A DNA stretch of 64,000 nucleotides from Cohnella endophytica (GCF_003628305.1 NZ_RBZM01000007.1:310001-374000), one strand, 5' to 3'. Counted from the stretch's first letter, positions 52,062 through 62,323 are shown. Translations and numbers: made by a program. Notes: generated by a model from the sequence alone, not told the origin.

Positions 52062-52091
52062 TCGTTCATTCCAGGATGTAAAGCTTTACCG

Positions 52092-52122
52092 ATAAGAGCT
52101 TTCCTATTGGGAAAGCTCTTAT
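52092..52122 (+). other. Hairpin between importer genes and xylanase gene
   Basis: Perfect 13-bp stem ATAAGAGCTTTCC / GGAAAGCTCTTAT around TATTG, followed by TTCCTT. A partial terminator or RNA-stability element inside the operon. Confidence 0.7.
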
Positions 52123-52166
52123 TTCCTTATAGCCCGGCGGGAGAACAAGACAAGGGAGAGATGGAA

Positions 52167-53171
52167 ATGAGCGTCAATAGCAACCGCAACGTACCCAAAT
52201 TGCATGAAACATTCAAAGGAGTTTTCGATATCGGAGCGGCGGTGAACTCGCGTACGATCGTTCAGTCGGGCCGTTTCATTGCCAATCACTACAATAGTCT
52301 GACGGCCGAGAACGAAATGAAGTTCGTAAGCCTTCATCCGGAAGAGAACAAATATACGTTCGAATACGCGGATGAAATCGTCGGTTTCGCGCGATCGAAC
52401 GGCATGAAGGTAAGGGGCCATACGCTAGTCTGGCATAATCAAACATCGGACTGGTTGTTTCAAGACGATCGGGGAAATCCGGTCGACGGCGATACTTTGC
52501 TTGCCCGCATGAAATCGCATATCGATACGGTCGTATCGCGGTATAAAGAGGACGTCTATGCCTGGGACGTCGTAAACGAGGTGATTGCCGACGAGGGGGC
52601 CGAATTGTTACGTCCCTCCAAATGGTTGGATATTGCCGGGCCGGGTTTTATCGGGAAGGCTTTCGAATTCGCGCACACCGCCGATCCGAAAGCGTTGCTC
52701 TTCTACAATGACTACAACGAGTCGCACCCGCTGAAGCGGGATAAAATTTACGCGTTATTGAAATCGCTGAAGGAACAAGGCATCCCCGTACATGGCGTCG
52801 GGTTGCAGGCGCATTGGAACTTGTATGATCCCGGGCTGGACGAGATAAGGGCGGCGATCGAGAAGTACGCCTCGCTCGGCTTGCTCCTGCATTTGACCGA
52901 GCTCGACATGTCCGTCTTCCGGTTCGACGACCGGCGCGAGGATCTGACCGCTCCGACCGAAGAACTGCTGGAGCTGCAGGCGGTTCGATATGAAGCGGTG
53001 TTTAGTCTGCTAAGGGAATACAAGGAAGTCATCGACTCGGTAACCTTCTGGGGCGCTGCGGACGATTACACGTGGCTTGACGATTTTCCCGTACGGGGCC
53101 GTAAAAATTGGCCGTTCCTGTTCGATGAGAAGCAACAACCTAAATCGAGTTTCTGGAAAGTGGTGGATTGA
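52167..53171 (+). CDS. Intracellular GH10 endo-1,4-beta-xylanase
   Basis: A 334-residue xylanase with no signal peptide, so it acts on imported xylo-oligosaccharides. GH10 catalytic pair: acid/base E138 (AWDVVNEVIADEG) and nucleophile E245 (LHLTELDMSVF). Other GH10 landmarks: TAENEMKF, GHTLVWHNQTSDWLF, FYNDYNE and VTFWGAADDYTWL. The frame is open from 52107, but GGGAGAG fits the ATG at 52167 best. Its stop overlaps the GH8 gene by one base (TGATG). Comparable to intracellular XynA2 of the Paenibacillus aldouronate operon. Confidence 0.93.
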   Translation: MSVNSNRNVPKLHETFKGVFDIGAAVNSRTIVQSGRFIANHYNSLTAENEMKFVSLHPEENKYTFEYADEIVGFARSNGMKVRGHTLVWHNQTSDWLFQDDRGNPVDGDTLLARMKSHIDTVVSRYKEDVYAWDVVNEVIADEGAELLRPSKWLDIAGPGFIGKAFEFAHTADPKALLFYNDYNESHPLKRDKIYALLKSLKEQGIPVHGVGLQAHWNLYDPGLDEIRAAIEKYASLGLLLHLTELDMSVFRFDDRREDLTAPTEELLELQAVRYEAVFSLLREYKEVIDSVTFWGAADDYTWLDDFPVRGRKNWPFLFDEKQQPKSSFWKVVD

Positions 53172-54304
53172 TGATGAGCAACGGCGCTTATTACACGGGG
53201 AAATATCGCAATCTTCTGCTTGAATACGGATACGGGGAAGCGGAAATCGCGGCAAGAGTGGACCAAACGTGGCAGCTCCTGTTCGGGGATAACGAAGCCA
53301 CTAGAATCTATTATCCGGCGGGCGAGGAAATGGGTTATATGCTGGACACCGGGAATCACGACGTTCGGACGGAAGGCATGTCCTACGGCATGATGATGGC
53401 CGTACAGCTTGGACATAAAGAAGTATTCGATCGGCTCTGGAGATGGAGCTATGAGTATATGTACATGTCATCCGGAGAAAATGCGGGATATTTCGCTTGG
53501 TCCTGCAATACGGACGGCACGAAACGCGCGCACGGTCCGGCTCCGGACGGCGAGGAGTTTTTCGCGTTAGCCTTATTGTTCGCTTCGCATCGCTGGGGGG
53601 ACGGCTCTTCGCCGCTGGATTACGGCGCGAAGGCTCGGGAGTTGCTGCACGTCTGCGTGCATAAGGGCGAAGACGGCATCGGTCATCCGATGTGGAATAG
53701 GGACAATAAACTCATCAAGTTCATCCCGAACTGCGAATACTCGGATCCGTCCTATCATCTTCCGCATTTCTACGAGCTTTTCGCCCTGTGGGCGAATCCC
53801 GCGGACCGTCCTTTTTGGAAGGAGGCAGCCAGCGCGAGCAAACAATACTTAAAGTTGGCCTGTCACCCCGTTACGGGTTTGGCGCCAGAATACGCGTTCT
53901 ATGATGGATCTCCGAACGATGAACGAGGTTACGGACATTTCTTCAGCGATTCTTATCGGGTTGCGGCCAATATCGGACTGGATGCGGAATGGTTCGGAAC
54001 GGATGAATGGATGCGTCTGCAGACGCACAATATCCAGCGCTTTTTCGCGGATAAAAGTCCGGAAGATTATCGTCGGTATACGATCGCGGGCGAGCCTTTC
54101 GAAGAGAAGTCGCTCCACCCCGTCGGCTTGATCGCTACGAACGCAATGGCTTCGCTTGCCCATTCGGAGGGGCCATTCGCGAGAGCCAGCGTGGAATTAT
54201 TCTGGAATACGCCGGTGCGAACCGGAACCAGACGGTATTACGACAACTGTCTCTATTTATTTGCCATGTTGGCGTTAAGCGGGAACTTCCGCATCTATCG
54301 GTAG
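53171..54304 (+). CDS. GH8 reducing-end-xylose-releasing exo-oligoxylanase
   Basis: A 377-residue GH8 enzyme with no signal peptide. The sequence pattern follows Rex of Bacillus halodurans: general acid E68 in DVRTEGMSYGMMMAVQL (E70 there) and base D260 in FSDSYRVAANIG (D263 there), plus FAWSCNTDGTKRAHGPAPDGEEFFALALLFASHRWG. Rex removes xylose from the reducing end of xylotriose and longer. ATG at 53171 shares a base with the xylanase stop; the next ATG at 53174 is an equal alternative. Cooperates with the GH10 and GH67 enzymes in the cytoplasm. Confidence 0.93.
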   Translation: MMSNGAYYTGKYRNLLLEYGYGEAEIAARVDQTWQLLFGDNEATRIYYPAGEEMGYMLDTGNHDVRTEGMSYGMMMAVQLGHKEVFDRLWRWSYEYMYMSSGENAGYFAWSCNTDGTKRAHGPAPDGEEFFALALLFASHRWGDGSSPLDYGAKARELLHVCVHKGEDGIGHPMWNRDNKLIKFIPNCEYSDPSYHLPHFYELFALWANPADRPFWKEAASASKQYLKLACHPVTGLAPEYAFYDGSPNDERGYGHFFSDSYRVAANIGLDAEWFGTDEWMRLQTHNIQRFFADKSPEDYRRYTIAGEPFEEKSLHPVGLIATNAMASLAHSEGPFARASVELFWNTPVRTGTRRYYDNCLYLFAMLALSGNFRIYR

Positions 54305-54344
54305 CGGAGTCGTTATTTCATAGTGAAAGGTGAGAGGGACAACG

Positions 54345-56408
54345 ATGAATACACAATCTATTGATAACGGCTACGACTGCTGGTTGAACTACAAGTACAT
54401 TGAGGAGGATAGATTGCGGAATTCGTATGTGGAGAGTTGTGCGCAAATTACCGTAATCGGGGAATCGGCTGTCATGCAGTCGGCGCGACGTGAGCTGTCG
54501 CTCGCTCTGACGTCGATGCTTGGAAAAGCGCCGGAATCCGGTTCATTTCCCGTAAGCGACTCGGGGATCGTAGCAGGAACGTTCGGTAGTTCGCCAGTAT
54601 TCGATGAGCTGGCGCGGGAATACGTAATCGATGAATTGGGCGATGAAGGTTACGTGATTCGCGCAATGGACAACGATCGCCTCTATCTTGCCGCGGCTAC
54701 GGACAAAGGCGTACTGTACGCCGTTTTCCATTTTATCCGTTTGCTTCAAACCGGGGAAAGCATCGAGGGGCTTCGGGTTCGGCAAGTTCCCGGCAACGGC
54801 CTGCGGATGATCAACCATTGGGATAACATGGATGGCTCCATCGAGCGCGGATACGCGGGGAATAGCATTTTTTACCGTGACGGGGAGTTCGTCGGGGATA
54901 AAGGCCGCATTCGGGATTATGCGCGGCTACTAGCATCCGGGGCAATCAACGCGGTATCGATCAATAACGTGAACGTGCACCAACAAGAGTCGAAGCTCAT
55001 CACGAAACAGTTCCTGCCCGAAGTGGCGATCGTAGCGGACATTTTCGGCGATTATGGGATTCGTCTTTATTTGAGCGTCAACTTTGCGAGTCCGATCGAG
55101 ATCGGCGGACTGGACACGGCGGACCCGTTGGCTCCGGAAGTGTCCGAGTGGTGGATGAGAGCGGCAAGGGACATTTACCGCTACGTTCCGGATTTCGGAG
55201 GTTTCGTCGTAAAAGCAGATTCGGAGTTCCGGCCGGGGCCTTTTACGTACGGACGCAATCATGCGGACGGCGCGAATATGATCGCCGATGCTTTGGAACC
55301 GTTCGGCGGGGAGGTCATCTGGCGTTGTTTCGTTTATAACTGTTTGCAGGATTGGAGAGATCGCAAGACGGATCGGGCACGCGCCGCCTATGATCATTTT
55401 ACGCCGCTCGACGGCCAGTTCCGCGATAACGTGCTGCTGCAGATCAAAAACGGGCCGATGGATTTTCAAGTTCGCGAGCCGGTTTCCCCGTTGTTCGGGG
55501 GTTTGAAGCGCACCAATCAATTGTTGGAGCTTCAGATTACCCAGGAATATACGGGGCAGCAGAGGCATCTTTGTTATTTGGTTCCGCAATGGAAGGAAGT
55601 ATTCGATTTCGATACGCATGCCCGGGGACAGGGATCGACCGTCGCGGAGACGGCAAGCGGCAGGCTGTTCGGAAGGAAACGCGGCGGCATCGCGGCGGTG
55701 ACGAATATCGGGGATGACGCGAACTGGACCGGACACGTTCTCGCTCAAGCCAATTGGTACGGGTACTCGCGTCTGGCTTGGGATGCGGGTTTAAGCTCGG
55801 AGCAGATCGCGCTTGAATGGATTCGGATGACGTTCGGGCAGGAGCCAGGGCTGGAATCCGTTATTCTCGAGATGTTGATGAGCTCGTATGGGATATACGA
55901 AGATTATACGGCGCCGCTTGGAGTCGGTTGGATGGTTAACCCTGGACACCATTACGGCCCGAACGTGGACGGGTACGAGTATTCCAAATGGGGCACGTAT
56001 CATTACGCCGATTGCCATGGCTTAGGGGTTGACCGTTCGATTCGTTCAGGTACCGGTTATGCAGGGCAATACCACTATCCGGTAGCGGCAACCTACGAAT
56101 CGCCCGAAAGCTGCCCGGATGAGCTGCTCTTGTTTTTCCACCACGTTCCGTATACGCATATGCTGAAGAGCGGGAAGACGGTTATCCAGCATATTTACGA
56201 TACTCATTTCGGCGGAGCGGAGCGGGCGGCGAATTTGATCGCGCAATGGGATTCGATAGCGGAGAAGATCGACGGCCAGACTTACCGGGAAACGCGGGAA
56301 CGCCTCGTCCATCAGGCCGAGCATGCGGGAGAATGGCGCGATCTCGTCAATACGTATTTTTATCGCAAATCGGGCATAGCGGACGAACTCGGTCGCTTGA
56401 TTTATTAA
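54345..56408 (+). CDS. aguA: GH67 alpha-glucuronidase
   Basis: A 687-residue cytoplasmic enzyme that removes (4-O-methyl)-D-glucuronate from the non-reducing end of aldouronic acids. Landmarks: [56 protein letters not shown] (catalytic-domain Glu/Asp region), [21 protein letters not shown], and [27 protein letters not shown] in the C-terminal part. The length fits the family (about 680-700). The start at 54345 follows GAGAGGGACA; the frame is open from 54330. Released uronate is passed to the uxu-type enzymes downstream. Confidence 0.95.
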   Translation: MNTQSIDNGYDCWLNYKYIEEDRLRNSYVESCAQITVIGESAVMQSARRELSLALTSMLGKAPESGSFPVSDSGIVAGTFGSSPVFDELAREYVIDELGDEGYVIRAMDNDRLYLAAATDKGVLYAVFHFIRLLQTGESIEGLRVRQVPGNGLRMINHWDNMDGSIERGYAGNSIFYRDGEFVGDKGRIRDYARLLASGAINAVSINNVNVHQQESKLITKQFLPEVAIVADIFGDYGIRLYLSVNFASPIEIGGLDTADPLAPEVSEWWMRAARDIYRYVPDFGGFVVKADSEFRPGPFTYGRNHADGANMIADALEPFGGEVIWRCFVYNCLQDWRDRKTDRARAAYDHFTPLDGQFRDNVLLQIKNGPMDFQVREPVSPLFGGLKRTNQLLELQITQEYTGQQRHLCYLVPQWKEVFDFDTHARGQGSTVAETASGRLFGRKRGGIAAVTNIGDDANWTGHVLAQANWYGYSRLAWDAGLSSEQIALEWIRMTFGQEPGLESVILEMLMSSYGIYEDYTAPLGVGWMVNPGHHYGPNVDGYEYSKWGTYHYADCHGLGVDRSIRSGTGYAGQYHYPVAATYESPESCPDELLLFFHHVPYTHMLKSGKTVIQHIYDTHFGGAERAANLIAQWDSIAEKIDGQTYRETRERLVHQAEHAGEWRDLVNTYFYRKSGIADELGRLIY

Positions 56409-56435
56409 CTCGGGGAACGAAAGGTCGGATTTCGC

Positions 56436-57512
56436 ATGAAAATGGTGTTCCGATGGTACGGGACGGGGAACGATACGGTCACCTTGAAGCAGATCAAACA
56501 AATTCCCGGCGTGGAAGGAATCGTGTGGGCGCTTCACGATGTACCCGTCGGAGACGAGTGGCCGATGGACAAAATACTCGCTTACAAAGAGGAAGCGGAC
56601 GCGTACGGTCTGCATCTGGAAGTCGTCGAAAGCGTAAACGTCCACGAGGACATCAAGCTGGGTTTGCCATCGAGGGACGTCTACATCGATAACTACAAGA
56701 AAACGATCGAGAAGCTCGCGACGGTCGGAGTGAAAACGATCTGTTATAACTTTATGCCGGTATTCGATTGGATTCGAACCGACTTGTTCAAGGAACTTCC
56801 CGACGGTTCTACGGCTCTTTTCTATGAGAAAGCCAAAGTAGAAAGCATGGATCCTGAAGAACTCGTTCGTCGGATCGCGAACGACGTCGACTTTACGATG
56901 CCGGGATGGGAACCGGAAAGGCTAAAGAAGTTGTCGCCGCTATTCGAAGCCTACAAACAGGTGTCAGAGGAAGGGCTATGGCGCAACCTTCAATACTTCT
57001 TGGAAGCGATTATCCCAGTTGCGGAACGGAACGGCATTCAGATGGCGATTCATCCGGACGATCCGCCTTGGCCGATCTTCGGATTGCCGAGAATCATTAC
57101 GGGGCAGGACAACATCCGCCGACTTCTCCGGCTGGTCGACAGTCCAAGCAATGGAGTGACGCTTTGCAGCGGCTCTCTCGGCGCGAATCCGGCCAACGAT
57201 ATTCCAGCTATGGCTCGGGAGTTCGCGGGTCGCATTCCTTTCGCTCACATTCGGAACGTTCGCGTCTTCGACAATGGAGATTTTATCGAAACCTCTCACC
57301 GAACCTCGGACGGTACCGTGAATATCGCGGGTTTCGTGCAAGCTCTTCATGAAACCGGATTTACCGGCTATGCCAGGCCGGACCATGGACGGCATATTTG
57401 GGACGAGAAGTGCAGACCCGGTTACGGGTTGTACGACAGAGCGCTAGGCATCATGTATTTATGGGGTGTCTGGGATTCTATGGGTACGAGCCGCAAGGGG
57501 GTAGCGGAATGA
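56436..57512 (+). CDS. uxuA: Mannonate dehydratase
   Basis: A 358-residue TIM-barrel enzyme that dehydrates D-mannonate to 2-keto-3-deoxygluconate. Opening [42 protein letters not shown] and the metal-site segments [45 protein letters not shown] and FAHIRNVR are those of UxuA, with the usual length (about 360). The stop overlaps the SDR gene by ATGA. It handles the uronate branch after GH67. The isomerase UxaC and the kinase/aldolase for KDG are not in this window. Confidence 0.95.
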   Translation: MKMVFRWYGTGNDTVTLKQIKQIPGVEGIVWALHDVPVGDEWPMDKILAYKEEADAYGLHLEVVESVNVHEDIKLGLPSRDVYIDNYKKTIEKLATVGVKTICYNFMPVFDWIRTDLFKELPDGSTALFYEKAKVESMDPEELVRRIANDVDFTMPGWEPERLKKLSPLFEAYKQVSEEGLWRNLQYFLEAIIPVAERNGIQMAIHPDDPPWPIFGLPRIITGQDNIRRLLRLVDSPSNGVTLCSGSLGANPANDIPAMAREFAGRIPFAHIRNVRVFDNGDFIETSHRTSDGTVNIAGFVQALHETGFTGYARPDHGRHIWDEKCRPGYGLYDRALGIMYLWGVWDSMGTSRKGVAE

Positions 57513-58360
57513 GTATTCCTACGCACGACAACTTAAGGGGCAAGGTTGCCGTCGTGACCGGCGGCAGCGGCGTCCTCTGCTCCGCGATGGCCATGGAGCT
57601 AGGGCGTCAGGGGATGAAGGTGGCGATCCTGAACCGGACGGAAGACAAGGGTCGGGTCGTTGCGGAGGCCATCCGGCGGGAAGGCGGCGAAGCGATATCC
57701 GTCGTGTGCAACGTGCTAGATGTCGCAAGCGTGAACGCGGCGTCCGAGCTCGTTCATGAACGGCTCGGAGCCTGCGATCTTCTCGTGAACGGGGCGGGAG
57801 GCAACCACCCGGACGGCACGACGACGAACGAAACGTTCAAAGCGGAGGATTTAGACAACGCGGAGCTCCGTACTTTCTTCGACTTGACGATGGAAGGCTT
57901 CGGCTACGTGTTCGACTTGAATTTCATGGGAACGTTGCTTCCTTCGCAGGTGTTCGCGAAGCGAATGATTCATCGTCCGGGAGCGTCTATTATTAATCTA
58001 TCCTCGATGAGCGCGCCGTCTCCGATGACTAAGGTGCCGGCGTATAGCGCAGCCAAAGCCGCGATCGATAACTTCACGCAGTGGCTGGCGGTTCATATGG
58101 CGGATGCGGGCATCCGGGTAAATGCGATCGCGCCCGGATTTTTCCTGACGGATCAGAATCGCAAGCTGTTGATTCGCGAAGACGGCGAGCTGACGGAACG
58201 GTCGGGCAAAATCATCGCGCATACGCCGATGAGAAGATTCGGCAAACCTGAGGATCTTCTTGGCACGCTCGTGTGGCTGGCGGACGATTCCGTATCCGGA
58301 TTCGTCACCGGCATAACGGTTCCGGTGGACGGCGGCTTTATGGCGTACTCGGGGGTATAG
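57509..58360 (+). CDS. uxuB: SDR D-mannonate oxidoreductase (UxuB/YjmF-like)
   Basis: A 283-residue short-chain dehydrogenase expected to reduce D-fructuronate to D-mannonate with [23 protein letters not shown] (cofactor loop, with Cys where Gly is usual), [20 protein letters not shown] and the Y-x3-K of [10 protein letters not shown] are present. [34 protein letters not shown] matches the YjmF branch. The frame is open from 57398, but the ATG at 57509 overlaps the uxuA stop and has AAGGGGG upstream. B. subtilis UxuB is likewise an SDR, unlike E. coli UxuB. Confidence 0.9.
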   Translation: MSIPTHDNLRGKVAVVTGGSGVLCSAMAMELGRQGMKVAILNRTEDKGRVVAEAIRREGGEAISVVCNVLDVASVNAASELVHERLGACDLLVNGAGGNHPDGTTTNETFKAEDLDNAELRTFFDLTMEGFGYVFDLNFMGTLLPSQVFAKRMIHRPGASIINLSSMSAPSPMTKVPAYSAAKAAIDNFTQWLAVHMADAGIRVNAIAPGFFLTDQNRKLLIREDGELTERSGKIIAHTPMRRFGKPEDLLGTLVWLADDSVSGFVTGITVPVDGGFMAYSGV

Positions 58361-58366
58361 GGCCGC

Positions 58367-59164
58367 ATGCCAATCCTCGTTCAGGATGTCATAGATATGC
58401 TGACGGCGCCTGTCGAAACAACGGTGCCGGATAGCGTTGACCAATTGATCCACGGAGACCCCCATGCCGTCGTCAGGGGTATCGCCGTCACGTTCATGGC
58501 GACGCAGCAAGCGCTGGAGCAGGCGTCCCGTCTGGGGGCGAATCTGATCATTTCCCATGAAGGGTTATTCTACAGGCATCGCCACTCCACGCCGATTCTC
58601 GTGGAGGAGCCCGTATATGCTGCCAAGAAACGGTTTATCGAAGAGCGCGATCTCGCTGTGTATCGTTTTCACGATGGCGTCCATCGTTATCGACCGGACG
58701 GCATTATGGAGGGATTAATCCGTCAGTTGGGTTGGGAGTCATTCGTTAACGAACATCTCTCGGCCGCTTCGATCGTTCATCTTCCTCGGAGCACGGCGGG
58801 GGAGATCGCGGCGCATGTGAAGCAAAGCCTCGGAATCGGATGCCTTAGGACCGTGGGCGATCTGACGACGGCCTGCGAGCGAGTCGGATTGCTTGCGGGT
58901 TGCCGGGGAGGCGGAGATCTTGCGATTCCCTTATTCGAGAAACATAAGCTGGACTTAATCTTGTACGGAGAAGGACCGGAGTGGGAAACTCCGGAATACG
59001 TGAGAGATGCCGTCGGAATGGGACAGGGCAAAGCGCTTCTCGTTCTCGGTCATTTGGAGAGCGAGCAGCCGGGAATGAAGCTATTCGCCGATCGACTTAG
59101 GGGCATGCTCCCCGACGTCCCTGTATTTTTTATTCCCGTGAATCCGGTCTTTCAAGTGGTCTAA
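58367..59164 (+). CDS. Nif3-like dinuclear metal protein, divergent
   Basis: A 265-residue protein of the NIF3/YqfO fold. The two metal-site regions are recognisable: H64 in NLIISHEGLFY (usually HHPLF) and LVLGHLESEQPGM near the C-terminus (usually GHxxSE). The middle insert domain of YqfO is missing. It starts 6 bases after the SDR stop and ends the uronate operon, with a terminator behind it. Nif3 proteins are ubiquitous and of unsettled function; this copy, dedicated to a catabolic operon, may act on a sugar acid or a damaged intermediate. That is inference from context only. Confidence 0.8.
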   Translation: MPILVQDVIDMLTAPVETTVPDSVDQLIHGDPHAVVRGIAVTFMATQQALEQASRLGANLIISHEGLFYRHRHSTPILVEEPVYAAKKRFIEERDLAVYRFHDGVHRYRPDGIMEGLIRQLGWESFVNEHLSAASIVHLPRSTAGEIAAHVKQSLGIGCLRTVGDLTTACERVGLLAGCRGGGDLAIPLFEKHKLDLILYGEGPEWETPEYVRDAVGMGQGKALLVLGHLESEQPGMKLFADRLRGMLPDVPVFFIPVNPVFQVV

Positions 59165-59197
59165 CCTAAGCCTAATGAAAACGAGCATTCATATAGA

Positions 59198-59248
59198 AGA
59201 TCGCCCTCGACTTGCGAGCATTGCAAGCCGGAGGGCGATCTTTTTTAT
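59198..59248 (+). terminator. Terminator ending the glucuronoxylan locus
   Basis: AGATCGCCCTC (59198-59208) pairs with GAGGGCGATCT (59231-59241) with an inner CTTGC/GCAAG stem, followed by TTTTT. Confidence 0.92.
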
Positions 59249-59344
59249 TTTCTGGCGAGTCCGAAGCCGAGTTAATTAAATTTAAATATGTTCCGTCTAT
59301 ACTAGGAATAAGTTATCGCCGCTGATGGCCAAAGGAGCTTAAAA

Positions 59345-59992
59345 ATGAGCAGAAACAAGAAAATATGGATTCCGGCAATAGTCGTGGCTACCGTAGCCGT
59401 GCTTCTCGTTGCGTATTCCTATTATTTGACGTTGTCGCACGGCGGACAGGAGCTTCGTCCTCGTCCGCCGGAGGGAGGCGGGACGGGTCGCCCTCCGCAA
59501 GGCGGGAACGATGGGGCGGGAGGTTATTTCACGACTTTAGGTACGATTTCATTGTTTCTAGGGGCTGCGGGTTTCTCGTGGTTCTGGTTTAAGAAGAAGC
59601 TGAAATCCCCTTCCCCGGCGGTACGTTATGTCGGGAAGTTGCTGCATTCCATCCATAAGTTCTTGGGATGGACAACCCTCGTTCTGATCGTCGTTCACGG
59701 CATTTATTTCTTGATCGTGAAGCTCCATGACGAGAAGATCTATACGGGGCTGGCAGGCTTGGCAATATTATTGGCGCTTGCCGGGTACGGATACTCCATC
59801 AACAAGGTTCGCAACAAATGGATGCGAGCGGTTCATCGTTCTCTCGGGATTATCTGGGTTCCGGTGTTGCTTCTGCATGCCGGAGGATCGGCAATCATGG
59901 CCGTCATCTCGGCTCTCGCGGTCGGGGGGCTCGTGTGGGTTTTCGAAAGATCGGCGGTACAAGCTAAGCAGCCCGCCGGAAAAGAACGGTAA
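59345..59992 (+). CDS. Putative haem-containing membrane protein (cytochrome b/ferric reductase-like)
   Basis: A 215-residue membrane protein. One N-terminal helix (about 8-30), an extracellular Gly/Pro/Arg-rich loop (about 34-60), then four or five helices. Histidines are arranged as in bis-His haem b proteins: LLHSIHKFLGWTTLVLIVVHGIYFL and MRAVHRSLGIIWVPVLLLHAGG place paired His about 15 residues apart on adjacent helices. This suggests a small cytochrome b or ferric-reductase-like electron carrier. I cannot name the family with certainty. ATG after AAAGGAG; a ferritin-like gene follows 88 bases later. Confidence 0.65.
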   Translation: MSRNKKIWIPAIVVATVAVLLVAYSYYLTLSHGGQELRPRPPEGGGTGRPPQGGNDGAGGYFTTLGTISLFLGAAGFSWFWFKKKLKSPSPAVRYVGKLLHSIHKFLGWTTLVLIVVHGIYFLIVKLHDEKIYTGLAGLAILLALAGYGYSINKVRNKWMRAVHRSLGIIWVPVLLLHAGGSAIMAVISALAVGGLVWVFERSAVQAKQPAGKER

Positions 59993-60080
59993 TCGGATCG
60001 ACTGGAGAGCGGCTGCGCACGTTCGCTTGACGCCCACATATGATGCCTATATATATGATTCATCATAATGGAGGGTTACA

Positions 60081-60560
60081 ATGATCGATTACTATTATAC
60101 GCCCGCATACGGTTTCTGGCGTCATCCGGCGGCTTATAAGTCGTTGCGGGAGGCCCTGGCAGGTATCAAGAAGGCTGTCCAAGGAGAACGTGAGGACGAA
60201 CTGTTCTACGATTACTTGATATCCGTTGCCCCAACGAAGGAAGAGCAGGAGATTATCGTCTCCATACGGGACGATGAACGCAAGCATAATCGAATGTTCC
60301 GGCAGATTTACCGAGATATAACGGGGCAGGAAATCACGGCGCCGCAGGACACGGCTTTCAATAAGCCTCAGTCATACGCCGCCGGCTTGCAAAAGGCCTT
60401 GTTCGGGGAATTGGGCGCCGTGGAGAGGTACCGGGACATCCGCGCGGGACTGCCCGACCGTTATCACCGAGATATGGTATTCGAGATTCTGACCGATGAA
60501 CAGAAGCATGCGGACAAGTACAATTTCCTCTTGATCCTTGAATCCAACCGTAAACATTAA
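60081..60560 (+). CDS. Ferritin-like (rubrerythrin-type) protein
   Basis: A 159-residue four-helix di-iron protein. Two E-x-x-H type helices are visible: EEQEIIVSIRDDERKHNRMFRQIY and FEILTDEQKHADKYNFLL. Additional Glu are in GEREDELFYDYL and GELGAVERYRDI. There is no rubredoxin tail. It resembles YhjR-type ferritin-like proteins of Bacilli. ATG after TGGAGGG, close to a small inverted repeat (TATGA/TCATA). Role in iron storage or peroxide removal is likely. The neighbouring haem-like membrane protein fits an iron/redox theme. Confidence 0.85.
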   Translation: MIDYYYTPAYGFWRHPAAYKSLREALAGIKKAVQGEREDELFYDYLISVAPTKEEQEIIVSIRDDERKHNRMFRQIYRDITGQEITAPQDTAFNKPQSYAAGLQKALFGELGAVERYRDIRAGLPDRYHRDMVFEILTDEQKHADKYNFLLILESNRKH

Positions 60561-60629
60561 CGTTATCGACTCTGCCGTATCGAGAGAAACGGTTATTTTT
60601 TCCGGCAGCCGGCGCCGTAAGAGAGAGTT

Positions 60630-61892
60630 TTAGGTTCCGGTTGCCAATGCCGCATCGGACGGGTTTTTTTTGCCCAATGAGAACAATAAGACCAAGCCAA
60701 TCCCTACGAATAACGTACAAACCAGATATACGTTACGATATCCGAACCATTCGGAGGCGAATCCGAAGACGAGGAACGCGAACGTCTGCCCGATCTTGGA
60801 AGTGTTCATATAGAGCGAGGTGGCAACCCCCGGCATGTTCGGAATGAAGTTCTGGAAGTAAGTAATAGCGATGCCGTTAGTAATGGATATGGCGGCCGCG
60901 CTGAGAATTTGGACGAGGTACACCTGCCAGACGTTCTGAACGAAGAATAGCGACGCGAAGAAGGCGAAGGCGAACAATACGCCCAGTCGAATCAAGATCC
61001 GGTTGTCTATCCTCGTAGCCAATACGCCGAAGAACAGCATGAAGGGAATTTCGAATATTGGCGGAATGCTGAACACGATTCCGATCTGTTCTTGTCCGGT
61101 ATGAAGAACCTTGGTCAAAAATTGGGACATGTTCATCGAACTGACCGTAAAGGCCGCCGACACGAACGAAAAAGCGATCAGGTTACCGAGAATGAACGGA
61201 CGCATAATGACTTTTCCTAATGAAATCTGCGGCTGGGTCGAGGCGAGTTGCGCGTTCTGGACTCTTTCGGGCGTGCCCTTCATGAAGAAGAGAAGAACGA
61301 GCACGACGATGACGTACATGGCCGCGGAGAGCAGGAATAGCCCCGTGAATCCCAAGTAGATCATGACATAAGCGGCGATCGCGGGTCCGACCGTCCAAGC
61401 CAGCGCGAAAAACGTACGGAACAAATTCATATAGAACGGTGCTTCCTTGGGAGGCAAATCGGACTTGGTAAACATCTCCCTGGCATAAGCGAACATCTGG
61501 GAGGAAGACGAGGATGCAATTCCCAATACCAACGAAGAAATGACGAGAAGCACGTAATAGTTCCTTGAATAGGCATAGCAAGCATATCCGATCGCGCCGG
61601 CGATCGCGCAGAGGATCATAACCGTTCTGCGGTCCATCCGTCCGTCCGATATTTTGCCGATATAAGTGGAAATAATGACGTTGGCGATCGCCGAGATGGT
61701 CATGAAAATACCGAAAGCCATATTGCTCATGCCGACTTCATCGATCCCGAAGAGCGAATTGAAGGGCATGACGAACGAAACGGATATCCCGATAAGGACG
61801 TTAATGAGAATTAGCGTAGGCCAGCCTTCCAATTGAAACAATTTCACCGCTTGGGATTTCACGCCCGAGATTTTACGCCAGATCGTAAACAA
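60630..61892 (-). CDS. Sugar efflux transporter, MFS SET family
   Basis: A 420-residue MFS permease with 12 helices. The segments VSFVMPFNSLFGIDEVGMSNMAFGIFMTISAIANVIISTYIGKISDGRMDRRTVMILC and FYMNLFRTFFALAWTVGPAIAAYVM match the SET (sugar efflux transporter) family. These export sugars or glycosides, often as overflow relief. Convergent with the ferritin-like gene and divergent from yjdM. The substrate is unproven; its place after a xylan locus may be chance. Confidence 0.85.
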   Translation of the reverse strand: MFTIWRKISGVKSQAVKLFQLEGWPTLILINVLIGISVSFVMPFNSLFGIDEVGMSNMAFGIFMTISAIANVIISTYIGKISDGRMDRRTVMILCAIAGAIGYACYAYSRNYYVLLVISSLVLGIASSSSSQMFAYAREMFTKSDLPPKEAPFYMNLFRTFFALAWTVGPAIAAYVMIYLGFTGLFLLSAAMYVIVVLVLLFFMKGTPERVQNAQLASTQPQISLGKVIMRPFILGNLIAFSFVSAAFTVSSMNMSQFLTKVLHTGQEQIGIVFSIPPIFEIPFMLFFGVLATRIDNRILIRLGVLFAFAFFASLFFVQNVWQVYLVQILSAAAISITNGIAITYFQNFIPNMPGVATSLYMNTSKIGQTFAFLVFGFASEWFGYRNVYLVCTLFVGIGLVLLFSLGKKNPSDAALATGT

Positions 61893-61978
61893 CCCCTATC
61901 CTCTGCTACTCGCTTTAATATGACAAAGTATTATAGAATGAGAGATGAATTTTGTCCAATGATGGAGGATACGAAGTC

Positions 61979-62323
61979 ATGTCTAGTTTACCTAATTGTC
62001 CGAAGTGCAACTCTGAATACACTTACGAAGACGGAAGCCAATTCGTCTGTCCGGAATGCGGCCACGAGTGGCATCCGGAATCGGAAGCCGCCGCAAACGG
62101 CGAGGATACGAAAATTTACAAAGACGCGAACGGAAACGTACTCAACGACGGGGATTCCGTCACCGTCATTAAAGACCTTAAGGTTAAAGGCAGCTCGTCC
62201 GTCGTGAAGGTCGGCACGAAAGTCAAAAATATAAGGTTGGTCGACGAAGATCACGATATCGATTGCAAGATCGATGGTTTTGGCGCCATGAAATTGAAGT
62301 CGGAGTTCGTGAAGAAGATATAA
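61979..62323 (+). CDS. yjdM: YjdM/PhnA family zinc-ribbon protein
   Basis: A 114-residue protein with an N-terminal zinc ribbon ([27 protein letters not shown], four Cys) and a PhnA/SH3-like C-terminal domain ([40 protein letters not shown]). Despite the PhnA name the family is not required for phosphonate breakdown, and its role is unclear. The frame is open from 61952, but the ATG at 61979 matches the family start and follows GGAGG. A hairpin terminator follows. Confidence 0.93.
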   Translation: MSSLPNCPKCNSEYTYEDGSQFVCPECGHEWHPESEAAANGEDTKIYKDANGNVLNDGDSVTVIKDLKVKGSSSVVKVGTKVKNIRLVDEDHDIDCKIDGFGAMKLKSEFVKKI

